35,387 nt of DNA from an uncultured Flammeovirgaceae bacterium (GTDB taxonomy: Bacteria > Bacteroidota > Bacteroidia > Cytophagales > MED-G16). How positions within the stretch are numbered: the first letter of the stretch is position 1; each line of letters opens with the position of its first letter. The position numbers and the translations under genes were made by a program. Below are positions 1-7,345 of this stretch, in pieces. The notes below the pieces were generated by a model. The model was not told where the DNA came from, made no database searches, and was given only the letters and a program-made list of their open reading frames with translations. Location of the stretch: the NCBI GenBank assembly GCA_913046795.1, contig CAJWTC010000007.1:1-35387 (forward strand), read 5' to 3'.

Positions 1-2
1 AT

Positions 3-1907
3 ATGGGGTCATTAGGAAATGATCTCATAGGTATAAGTATAGACACATATGGTGATGGAAGAAATAATGTTTTTATAGGTTCCAACCCCTTAGGGTCACA
101 AATAGATGTAAGAATACTGAACAGTTTGACAGATGAAGGAAGATATGACTTAGCATATGATCTTGAGTATGAATCAGTTGGTGTTATAGGTGATAATGAA
201 TATTTTGTGGAGCTTAAAATTCCTTTTTCATCAATTTCCTTCTCAAATAATAAAATACAAAAATGGAAATTTAGTTTTGTGAGAAGATATCTAGATTATG
301 CTATTTCTACCAGTAAAGATGATAGGAATAATTCATGTATCACATGTCAATTAAATGATTTTATTGTTTTTGATAAATTTAGAGTTGATAAGAAGTTCGA
401 TCTTTTACCATATATATCATCAAATTTAGTTGGGAATAAAGATGATAATTCAAGGGGCATGAATTATGATAAAATAAAACCAAATTTTGGTGTAGGAATT
501 AATGCAGAATTATCAAAAACCTTATCTCTGGAGTTAACTATAAATCCTGATTTTTCACAAGTAGAAGCAGATGTTACAAAAATTGATGCTAACTCTGCAT
601 ATTCATTAAGTTATCCAGAGAAAAGACCATTTTTTAATAATGGAGTAGATATATTAAAATTAAATTCAAGAGATCTTCAACCATTTTATTCTAGATCTAT
701 AAACGATCCCTTATATGCTCTTAAAATGTTAAATCAGGGAGAAAATTCTAGATTTTTATTTTTATCATCAATAGATAGAAATTCACCGTACTTGATCGCT
801 GGAAATGACCAATCTTACTTTGGTGAAGGAGGAAGGAGTTTAATTAATATTTTAAGGTACCAACATTTGCTTGGGAAAGGTTCTAAAATAGGGATATTAT
901 CATCTAGTAGAGTTTATGAGAATGGAGGATATGGTAACTTATTTGGAGTTGATGGTCTGATCCAAATTTCTAATAATATTAGGTTCGCTTTTGATATTCT
1001 TAAAAACTTTAATCTAGAACCAAATAGTAACTGGATTGATTCTGACGATTATTTTGGAGCAAGAACTATAAACCTAGACGGGGAAAAATTCAATGGAACC
1101 GGAATTTCATTAGGTATTACTCGAAAAACTGAAAGATGGACAACTTATATAGGTTATAAACATATAGACCCGAGCTACAGGGCAGATGTTGGTTTTGCTG
1201 TAAAAAACGATAGAAAATGGATTACCCTTCTTCAATCTCATAATAAATTTTGGGATAATGGCTTTATAAAGACAGCTTCTTTTACTGTCAAGAAAGATAT
1301 TCTGTATGATTTCACTAATAACCTTGATGTAATGTCTCTTGACGGAAGCATAAAAACTACATTTAAGGGAAATACTGAGTTTTCATATTACTATGATTAT
1401 GATTTTATTACAAATTACCTAGGAGTTGATTATAAAAACTACGGAACTAGTAGATTGGGCTTTAGTACTAAACCCATTGAGTTATTTAATTTTATATCAA
1501 ATATAAGATTTGGAAAAGATATTGCTTTCAATTCTGATAATCCAGAGATTGGGAGAGAACTTGATTTATATTTTAATTTAACTTTTCAAATTACTGATAA
1601 CTTCTCAATATCAAATATTTTTAATAAATCTAGACTTAAAAATTTAACTGATAATACATATTATTTTGATGGTTTAATTTATAGAGTAGACACTAAATAT
1701 CAATTCTCTAAAACAGTTGGCATTAGGTTAACATCAGAGATAAATTCTTTTAATAATTCTCTCTTCTTTCAACCACTTTTTGAGTGGGTTCCTAACCCAT
1801 TCACTATCTTCTATATCGGAGGAAATCAAAATTTCTTGAAAGAAGAAAAATATGGTTTGGATAATTCTCAAGTCTTCATAAAATTTCAGTACTTAATTAA
1901 CCTCTAA
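3..1907 (+). CDS. DUF5916-type outer-membrane beta-barrel protein, 5'-truncated
   Basis: The frame is open from the window edge, so the ATG at 3 is probably internal and the true N-terminus lies upstream. The first ~110 residues look like the end of a CBM9-like beta-sandwich (GISIDTYGDGRNN, then the ELKIPFSSI segment). The remainder is rich in aromatic, alternating strands and ends in a short barrel-like strand (QVFIKFQYLINL). The segment DFSQVEADVTKIDAN followed by PEKRPFF is characteristic of DUF5916 proteins, which are usually about 700-850 residues, so roughly 100-200 residues are missing. Proteins of this family are Bacteroidota envelope proteins of unknown substrate, often found near peptidases or amidohydrolases. 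The next gene starts 32 nt downstream on the same strand. The family call is good; the function is unknown. Confidence 0.8.
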   Translation: MGSLGNDLIGISIDTYGDGRNNVFIGSNPLGSQIDVRILNSLTDEGRYDLAYDLEYESVGVIGDNEYFVELKIPFSSISFSNNKIQKWKFSFVRRYLDYAISTSKDDRNNSCITCQLNDFIVFDKFRVDKKFDLLPYISSNLVGNKDDNSRGMNYDKIKPNFGVGINAELSKTLSLELTINPDFSQVEADVTKIDANSAYSLSYPEKRPFFNNGVDILKLNSRDLQPFYSRSINDPLYALKMLNQGENSRFLFLSSIDRNSPYLIAGNDQSYFGEGGRSLINILRYQHLLGKGSKIGILSSSRVYENGGYGNLFGVDGLIQISNNIRFAFDILKNFNLEPNSNWIDSDDYFGARTINLDGEKFNGTGISLGITRKTERWTTYIGYKHIDPSYRADVGFAVKNDRKWITLLQSHNKFWDNGFIKTASFTVKKDILYDFTNNLDVMSLDGSIKTTFKGNTEFSYYYDYDFITNYLGVDYKNYGTSRLGFSTKPIELFNFISNIRFGKDIAFNSDNPEIGRELDLYFNLTFQITDNFSISNIFNKSRLKNLTDNTYYFDGLIYRVDTKYQFSKTVGIRLTSEINSFNNSLFFQPLFEWVPNPFTIFYIGGNQNFLKEEKYGLDNSQVFIKFQYLINL

Positions 1908-1939
1908 AACAATTTAATCGAAGTATCGTTATATTTAGT

Positions 1940-2431
1940 GTGAACATTACTGACAAAAACAAAAGGAGAAAATTCCTTAAGAATGCCGGATCAACTGCAA
2001 TATTTGCTACCCTTGGAACATCATTCTTTACAAGTTGTGATACAAGTGAAGACACATCAGCTCCTATTACACCACCACCTAACGAAACAGAAACTGGTAA
2101 TGGATTTACAGTAGATGGTAATATTTATACTTTTGATCTTACTCATTCATCTTTTTCTGGACTTTCATCTGAAGGTGGTTGGAAGAGATTTGATCAAGGT
2201 GGAATGTTATTGGTTAATGTTGGTCAAAATATAATAAGAGCTTTTAATAGTGCTTGTCCTCATGCTGGTTGCAGAACAAGTTGGGGATACACCAACAACA
2301 ATTTAAGATGTGGATGCCACGGTGCATTATTTAATAATCAGGGGACAATTTTAAGTGGTCCAGGGGGTACTGGTGATCTAAATTCTTACACCGCCGTACT
2401 TCAAGATGATATATTAACTGTTACAAAGTAA
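1940..2431 (+). CDS. Tat-exported Rieske [2Fe-2S] lipoprotein
   Basis: The 163-residue protein has a twin-arginine motif (RRKFLK, residues 9-14) followed by a hydrophobic stretch and a lipobox-like TSC ending at Cys33, so export as a folded Tat lipoprotein is likely. A Rieske centre is complete: C106-P-H108-A-G-C111 and C124-G-C126-H127-G. By family knowledge C106, H108, C124 and H127 bind the cluster and C111-C126 form the stabilising disulfide. A Thr/Pro-rich linker (residues 35-52) separates the anchor from the domain. The start codon is GTG; no ATG in frame would keep the Tat motif. Stand-alone Rieske lipoproteins of this kind are common in Bacteroidota and their electron partner is usually unknown. 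No bc1 or oxygenase subunit is nearby. Confidence 0.88.
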   Translation: MNITDKNKRRKFLKNAGSTAIFATLGTSFFTSCDTSEDTSAPITPPPNETETGNGFTVDGNIYTFDLTHSSFSGLSSEGGWKRFDQGGMLLVNVGQNIIRAFNSACPHAGCRTSWGYTNNNLRCGCHGALFNNQGTILSGPGGTGDLNSYTAVLQDDILTVTK

Positions 2432-2435
2432 TAAT

Positions 2436-2993
2436 TTATATCTTAATCTGAGTGCCTTCCTTATAGTAGACTTCTTTTTCTAGCTTACCATCTCTTGAAT
2501 AAATTCTCATATATCCATTTTGTACTCCATTTTTTGTCTCAGTTTCATCTGATAGTGAACCATCCCCATAATAATTTTTTTGTAAGCCATCTCTTACACC
2601 ATTTTTAAAATTCCATTCTCTTTTTAATCTACCATTTTTATAATAAGATTTTGATAATCCATTTCTGACTAGTTTTTTATCAAAGATTTCCTCACTCTCT
2701 ACTTTTCCACTCTTATAAAATCTTCTAACAGATATTTGACTTGCTCCATATTTCCATTCACTTTGAACATTTCCAGATGAATAAAACAATTCCGTTAATA
2801 TCTTAAATCCATCTTTGTATGATACCTTTACTCTTACGTTTTCATTTTCATCAAAATCTACTGCAATACCCGTAAAAACTTTATTATTATGGTAAGCTAC
2901 ATTATCAATGTTTTTGATGTCATTAACGCTTACAGGATTTTCACAGCCTATAAACAAAGAAATTAGAATTAGGTATATAAAATTTTTATACAT
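2436..2993 (-). CDS. YwqK/MORN_2-repeat lipoprotein
   Basis: This 185-residue protein has a lipoprotein signal (LISLFIGC, Cys17) and a run of MORN_2-type repeats of about 22-24 residues, such as NGLSKSYYKNGRLKREWNF, DGLQKNYYGDGSLSDETE and NGYMRIYSRDGKLEKEVYY. Such proteins are commonly labelled 'YwqK family antitoxin' by similarity, but no toxin gene is adjacent, so an envelope scaffold or structural role is at least as likely. Its 3' end faces the Rieske gene with only 4 nt between the stop codons. It diverges from the membrane microprotein and TonB receptor across a 78-nt spacer that must hold both promoters. Confidence 0.75.
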   Translation of the reverse strand: MYKNFIYLILISLFIGCENPVSVNDIKNIDNVAYHNNKVFTGIAVDFDENENVRVKVSYKDGFKILTELFYSSGNVQSEWKYGASQISVRRFYKSGKVESEEIFDKKLVRNGLSKSYYKNGRLKREWNFKNGVRDGLQKNYYGDGSLSDETETKNGVQNGYMRIYSRDGKLEKEVYYKEGTQIKI

Positions 2994-3071
2994 TTTATTA
3001 ATTCAATTTACTTTCAATTTAAGAGTTATTATTTTATTTAAAAATAAGAATGAAAATAATTAAATTGTTGA

Positions 3072-3251
3072 ATGAATTTGAGTTTATTCAATCTTGGAAT
3101 TATTTTTTTTGTCATGTGGATGATATATTTTTCTTTAGGAGCATTTGCCAGCATGACTGAAGATAAACTCCTCCTAAACATTTTTCGATCATTTAAGTAT
3201 ATAATAGGTATTATTTCAATTATTTTGATAATCCTTTATATATTTTATTGA
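3072..3251 (+). CDS. 59-residue two-helix membrane protein coupled to the TonB receptor
   Basis: An uninterrupted ATG-to-TGA frame encodes a 59-residue protein with two hydrophobic helices: about residues 4-26 (NLGIIFFVMWMIYFSLGAF) and 43-59 (YIIGIISIILIILYIFY). A short charged loop containing TEDK and FRS separates them. Its TGA stop (3249-3251) shares its A with the ATG of the TonB receptor at 3251, an arrangement typical of translationally coupled genes. Start: the ATG at 3072 is the first in frame. I do not recognise a family. The coupling and the clean hydrophobic pattern argue that it is real, although AT-rich DNA can produce hydrophobic frames by chance. Confidence 0.55.
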   Translation: MNLSLFNLGIIFFVMWMIYFSLGAFASMTEDKLLLNIFRSFKYIIGIISIILIILYIFY

Positions 3252-5461
3252 TGAAAAAAATTATATTAAACTTACTATTATTTAGTTTACCATCCTTTAT
3301 TTTCTCACAATCTATTAGTGTCAAGATCTTAGATAAAATTGATGGAACTTCTATTGAAAATATAAAAGTAGAATCTGAAAATGAAGTTTTTTTTACTGAT
3401 AAAAATGGCTTAATATTTTTTGATGAGGAATTGCTACCAATTGAATTGCAAATAAACGATTTCAGATACTATCCAAAAAAAATTAAATTCAATCAATCAA
3501 AAAGTTTAGAAATAGGACTTACTCATAAAGGCTTTATTCTTGATGATATCATAATTAATTCTAATTTTAATTCAAAAAAATTAAAAAACAACAATACTTC
3601 GGCTGCTATTCTTGATGATATTGAATTCAGAAAAAATGAGGGGGAGTTTCTGATTAACTCTCTTAATCAAATTACAGGAGTATATTCGCATTCAGCAGGC
3701 TACAATACCAATAGAATTACTATCAGAGGTATGGGATCAAGGTCACCATATTCAACAAATAAGATAAAATCATATCTTAATAATATCCCTCTCTCAAATG
3801 GAGTTGGAGAAACAACAATTGAAGATTTTGGAATTGAAATATTAGACCAAATTGAAATAAATAAGGGCCCAAACTCAAGTATCTATGGTTCTGGTCTTGG
3901 AGGTAATATTATACTTAAAACCTCTAAAAGTTTTGAAAAAACAGTTAAGGTAAAATCCATCTTTAAATCTTTTAATACTTATCAGAATAGCATCTCTGTA
4001 TCTAAAAAGATCAACAGATTAAGCTTACTAATTAACTTTGAAAGAATAAAAAGCGATGGCTACAGGGATAATAATACTTATAATAATAATAGAATTTTCG
4101 TAACTGTAGATTATGACATAAACGACTATTACGGAATAGACTTTATTTATTTTACAAATTCAGCTGATGCTCTTATACCTTCCTCACTTAGTTTAGAAAA
4201 TTATATTAATAATCCATCAAGTGCTGCGTTTTCCTGGAGAAATGTTCAAGGTGGAGAGGATTATAATAGATCAGTATCTGGTTTAACATTCAATTCAAAT
4301 AAAGATAAATATTCATCAAGCACTACATTTTTTTATAAGACGTTTAGCAATGATGAAAATAGACCATTTAATTACTTAATTGAGGACAGTGATTCATTTG
4401 GTTTTAGACATATTGGTAAATTTAAATTAACTCCATTTGACTTAAGTTACGGTCTTGAGTATTCTAATGAAAGTTATCTATTCAGTACTTGGGATGAATA
4501 TGGTAGTGCAAACCAATCACTAATATCTCAGCAATCACAAGACAGAAAAAACTCTAATTTCTTTATACAGGTTGACAAATCGTTCCAAAATTCTTTTTTG
4601 ACTTTTGGAATTGGATCTAATAAAATTAATTACGATTGGATTGATGAGACTGAAGCAAGTTCCTTAAGTTATAACACAAAAACCATTATATCTCCAAGAT
4701 TATCCTACAATCATAATTTGGATAATATTTCAATATTCGGAAATATAAGTCACGGTTTTTCTTCCCCTAATATAGATGAGACTCTCGATGATAATGGAAT
4801 AGTAAACCCAGATATTAAACCCGAAACTGGGTGGAATTATGAATTAGGTTTTATTGGAACAATAAATAAAAACAAACTTTCATATAACCTTAATCTCTAT
4901 TATATGGATATAAAAAATTTACTAGTAGCACAAAGGACAAGTTTCGATACTTTTACAGGAGTAAACGCTGGTAGAACACATCATCCTGGCTTAGAAGCAA
5001 CAATAAATTTTCCATTACTTAGAAGTCAAAACTTAACCATTACTTCATCTAATAGTTTTTCTAAATATTGGTATATCTTCAAAGATTTTAATAATAGAGG
5101 AACTGACTATTCTAAAAATAAATTAACGGGCGTACCTTCCCATTCTTTATTCTCTAAAATTAAGTTTGATTTAAAAAATTATCTAGCACAAATTTCATTT
5201 CAAAATGTTGGAAAAATACCTATGAATGATTCAAATGAACTATTTACAGATTCTTACTCTGTCATTGATTTAAAATTATCGAGACTTTATTCTTTAAAAA
5301 ATTTAGGGATCAATATATCAACAGGCATAAATAATTTATTTGATAAAAGATATGCATCTGGTGTTGTGATAAATGCTAGAGGATTTGGGGGAAGAGACCC
5401 AAGATTTTATTACCCCGGGTTACCAAGAAATTATTATATATCTTTATCTATAAGCATTTAG
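3251..5461 (+). CDS. TonB-dependent outer-membrane receptor
   Basis: The 736-residue precursor has a signal peptide (MKKIILNLLLFSLPSFIFSQ). A carboxypeptidase-regulatory-like beta-sandwich follows (~20-95), typical of Bacteroidota receptors. The plug domain (~110-225) contains ITIRGMGSRSPYS and IEINKGPNSSIYGSGLGGNI. The 22-strand barrel ends in PRNYYISLSISI, with GINNLFDKRYASG just before. The length and the lack of a partnering SusD gene suggest a siderophore, metal or vitamin receptor rather than a SusC-type glycan importer; the substrate is not visible. The start is the ATG at 3251, because the TTG one codon earlier adds nothing and the ATG overlaps the preceding stop. The next gene begins 5 nt after the stop, so the three genes are probably one transcript. 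Confidence 0.88.
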   Translation: MKKIILNLLLFSLPSFIFSQSISVKILDKIDGTSIENIKVESENEVFFTDKNGLIFFDEELLPIELQINDFRYYPKKIKFNQSKSLEIGLTHKGFILDDIIINSNFNSKKLKNNNTSAAILDDIEFRKNEGEFLINSLNQITGVYSHSAGYNTNRITIRGMGSRSPYSTNKIKSYLNNIPLSNGVGETTIEDFGIEILDQIEINKGPNSSIYGSGLGGNIILKTSKSFEKTVKVKSIFKSFNTYQNSISVSKKINRLSLLINFERIKSDGYRDNNTYNNNRIFVTVDYDINDYYGIDFIYFTNSADALIPSSLSLENYINNPSSAAFSWRNVQGGEDYNRSVSGLTFNSNKDKYSSSTTFFYKTFSNDENRPFNYLIEDSDSFGFRHIGKFKLTPFDLSYGLEYSNESYLFSTWDEYGSANQSLISQQSQDRKNSNFFIQVDKSFQNSFLTFGIGSNKINYDWIDETEASSLSYNTKTIISPRLSYNHNLDNISIFGNISHGFSSPNIDETLDDNGIVNPDIKPETGWNYELGFIGTINKNKLSYNLNLYYMDIKNLLVAQRTSFDTFTGVNAGRTHHPGLEATINFPLLRSQNLTITSSNSFSKYWYIFKDFNNRGTDYSKNKLTGVPSHSLFSKIKFDLKNYLAQISFQNVGKIPMNDSNELFTDSYSVIDLKLSRLYSLKNLGINISTGINNLFDKRYASGVVINARGFGGRDPRFYYPGLPRNYYISLSISI

Positions 5462-5466
5462 ATAAA

Positions 5467-6177
5467 TTGGATATAAAGAGAATAAAGTCTTACGGTTTAG
5501 AGTCACTAGTAATATTATTTAGTATAGTACTATCATTTTATATTGAGGGAAGAAGAGATCTCTCAGAAAAGAACTCAAATAAAAACAAGCTAATCACTGA
5601 TCTAATAAATACTATTAATGAAGATCTTAAGCAACTTGAATACATAAAGTCGGAGATGAATAGGTCATCTAAAATAATAAATGAAATTCAAGGTGATATT
5701 TCTTCTAAAAATAAAAACCTAACAGAAAAGGAGATAATAGATAGACTTACTCTAACAAATGTTTCATATTCTTATTTTGCACAGAAAGGCATTTTCAATC
5801 AGTTAATTGCCACTGGAAGTTTTGAATTGATTGAGAAACAAGAACTTAAACTTCTGCTACTGAAAATATATAATCATCAGAATGATAGAAATAATGCTAT
5901 TTCCATATTAATTGATAACTTCTCAATAGACTTCCTAAATCAAATTTACTCCAAATTTAGAATTGATATAAATCAAAATAACATGGAAGGAGAAATTTAT
6001 GGAGTAAAACAACTTACTGATTATAAATTTAATGAAGAATATTACTTTTCAGATGAATTCTTTGGGTTACTAACAAGAGCAGAAATATATGTTAATAACT
6101 ACTCTAGGCTCATAAATGATATTAGTGAAAACCTAAACCAAGCAAAAATTTACGCTGAATATGAAATCAATGATTAA
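5467..6177 (+). CDS. DUF6090-like membrane-anchored coiled-coil protein
   Basis: The 236-residue protein has one N-terminal membrane helix (LESLVILFSIVLSFYIEG), followed by a long helical, charged region (~30-75) and a mixed C-terminal half. The pattern of helix, then 'xxIxxWNE/GRRD', then a heptad-rich segment resembles the DUF6090 family of flavobacteria, but the match is by eye. Translation appears to start at a TTG 5 nt after the TonB receptor stop, because no ATG is available before the membrane helix. It is probably in the receptor's operon. Its stop overlaps the stop of the convergent repeat protein in the palindrome TTAA. The function is unknown; an envelope accessory to the receptor is an inference from position only. 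Confidence 0.6.
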   Translation: MDIKRIKSYGLESLVILFSIVLSFYIEGRRDLSEKNSNKNKLITDLINTINEDLKQLEYIKSEMNRSSKIINEIQGDISSKNKNLTEKEIIDRLTLTNVSYSYFAQKGIFNQLIATGSFELIEKQELKLLLLKIYNHQNDRNNAISILIDNFSIDFLNQIYSKFRIDINQNNMEGEIYGVKQLTDYKFNEEYYFSDEFFGLLTRAEIYVNNYSRLINDISENLNQAKIYAEYEIND

Positions 6178-6506
6178 AATAAAAATTGTTTCTTAGACTT
6201 ATTTTTCCATCCAGCCTGAGACTTATATTCTACAAAAAATATATTTAAGTCAGCCTGAGACTTATACTCTACAAAATAAATTTTTTTATCAGCTTGTGAT
6301 TTATAATTAACAAAATGCCAAAGGCCTTGATTTCCTTTTACCTCAGATAAATAATCTAATTTAAATACTAATAAATCAGCCTGGGATCTATAATCCGTAA
6401 CAAATACATTTATGTCAGCCTGAGATTTATAATCAACACTAAATATTTTTTGACTAAATAAGGAATTACTAAAAAATAACAGATATAATAATATTATAAC
6501 TCTCAA
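6174..6506 (-). CDS. Secreted YKSQAD-repeat protein (DUF6150-like)
   Basis: After a signal peptide (MRVIILLYLLFFSNSLFSQ) the 110-residue protein is almost wholly repeats of about 13 residues beginning with [DEN]Y[KR]SQAD. There are five good copies (DYKSQAD, DYRSQAD, NYKSQAD, EYKSQAD and a final EYKSQAG). One degenerate central unit (DYLSEVKG) carries an insertion with GLWHFV. Each unit alternates a polar turn with a hydrophobic strand (for example LNIFFV), which suggests a small beta-rich repeat fold. The pattern matches what I know as DUF6150, a family with no established function. It lies 11 nt downstream of the coiled-coil gene on the same strand and probably shares its transcript. The C-terminus is very basic (KNKSKKQFLF). 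Confidence 0.7.
   Translation of the reverse strand: MRVIILLYLLFFSNSLFSQKIFSVDYKSQADINVFVTDYRSQADLLVFKLDYLSEVKGNQGLWHFVNYKSQADKKIYFVEYKSQADLNIFFVEYKSQAGWKNKSKKQFLF
6204..6446 (-). repeat. Tandem ~39-bp coding repeats in the YKSQAD protein
   Basis: The sequence 'tcagcctgagacttata' or a close variant recurs near 6210, 6250 and 6415. Weaker copies lie near 6290 (tcagcttgtgatttata) and 6375 (tcagcctgggatctata). The spacing is about 39 bp, with one longer interval where the degenerate protein unit sits. The repeats are in frame and encode YKSQAD. They point to growth of the gene by internal duplication rather than to a CRISPR array, because the intervals are coding and not unique spacers. Confidence 0.75.
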
Positions 6507-6517
6507 AATATTATAAT

Positions 6518-6760
6518 TTATTTTTCTTCTAGAGATGACATAATTGAGAAAGTCATAGTGTTCGCAGATTTAGCATACTTTAACGCCTCTCTTGTCTCTT
6601 TTTTTATTTCTTCTAATTCAAAAGAAGTATACTCTAATCTTGTAGAAATATCGTTTAATTTATCTCTAGTCTCGTAGTTTTGATAAGCTAAAATTAATAG
6701 ACCAAAAAAAGTTAGATTTTGGAAATTAAAATAGCTTCTATTTCTTAAAAAGTTTTTCAT
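6518..6760 (-). CDS. Small membrane-anchored coiled-coil protein
   Basis: The 80-residue protein has a hydrophobic segment (FQNLTFFGLLILAYQNY, ~13-29). A highly charged, heptad-like helix follows (RDKLNDISTRLEYTSFELEE, continuing to ~65). The shape, one membrane helix plus one coiled coil, suggests an oligomerising membrane adaptor. No family is recognised. It precedes the YKSQAD-repeat gene by 11 nt. A 135-nt spacer separates it from the divergent gene at 6896, and that spacer must contain promoters in both directions; no clear consensus box is visible there. Confidence 0.55.
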   Translation of the reverse strand: MKNFLRNRSYFNFQNLTFFGLLILAYQNYETRDKLNDISTRLEYTSFELEEIKKETREALKYAKSANTMTFSIMSSLEEK

Positions 6761-6895
6761 ATTTAAAATATATTGATGTGTTTATTTATTAGTTATTAGA
6801 TTTTTTAATCAAATTTTCGAACTAAAAATAGATAAAATATATTAGTAAGTTAATATCTTAAAATAGAATTAAATTTAATATATTAAAATAAAAAA

Positions 6896-7222
6896 ATGAT
6901 TAAGTATACCCTACCTGCATTATTTTTAATTTTTTCAAATATAAGTTTTGAAAATAATTTAAAAGGTCTTTGGAAATCAACTGATGATAATTTAGTTCAA
7001 TATCTTGAGTTTAGTGATGATGGATCTTTAACAGAGATAATACAAAATCAGACATTAAATTATAAATATAAAAAAACCGATAAGTTTATTGAGATAGAAT
7101 TAGAAAATGGAAGCTTAATTGAAAGTTCATTTTATATAGTTTCAGATACACTAACTATTCAATATTTTGAAAATGGTAAATCAATTACGAATAAATACGT
7201 TAGAAAAAAAATAGCTCTTTGA
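6896..7222 (+). CDS. Small secreted lipocalin-like protein
   Basis: The 108-residue protein has a signal peptide (roughly MIKYTLPALFLIFSNISF) and a mature part with the order GLWKSTDDN, LEFSDDGSL, LNYKYKKTDKFIEIELENGS and DTLTIQYFENGK. This recurring 'GxW...fxxdG...yxxxxdxixi...dtLxl' pattern is common in small lipocalin-like and DUF-type beta-barrel proteins of Bacteroidota. No ligand can be inferred. The stop TGA directly abuts the ATG of the 40-residue basic gene, and the M20 peptidase follows, so it opens a three-gene operon. Confidence 0.6.
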   Translation: MIKYTLPALFLIFSNISFENNLKGLWKSTDDNLVQYLEFSDDGSLTEIIQNQTLNYKYKKTDKFIEIELENGSLIESSFYIVSDTLTIQYFENGKSITNKYVRKKIAL

Positions 7223-7345
7223 ATGAAGAAAAAAAGAGAAGAATCAAAAGGTCAATTAGCACAAATTATAAGAAGAAAGAATCTTACTAAAGTAAAACCT
7301 TCAGGTAAAATCTATAAAAGATCAAAAAAGATAGCAGATGAGTAA
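7223..7345 (+). CDS. 40-residue highly basic microprotein
   Basis: The frame begins with ATG directly after the preceding TGA and ends with a TAA that overlaps the M20 peptidase start by 8 nt. The product (starting MKKKREESKGQLAQIIRR and ending KKIADE) has about 15 Lys/Arg in 40 residues and no hydrophobic segment, so it is probably cytoplasmic and able to bind nucleic acid or ribosomes. The exact fit between two tightly packed genes, with zero gap on one side and a short overlap on the other, supports translation. I do not recognise the family. It could also be a leader peptide for the peptidase gene. Confidence 0.55.
   Translation: MKKKREESKGQLAQIIRRKNLTKVKPSGKIYKRSKKIADE

Noticed and set aside
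2436-2993. Toxin-antitoxin module suggested by the YwqK label
   Set aside because: The protein is a lipoprotein with MORN-type repeats and has no adjacent toxin gene; the label comes from weak family naming.
6190-6450. Possible CRISPR-like array from evenly spaced repeats
   Set aside because: The repeats are in frame, their intervals are also similar to each other, and they encode YKSQAD units; no cas genes are present.
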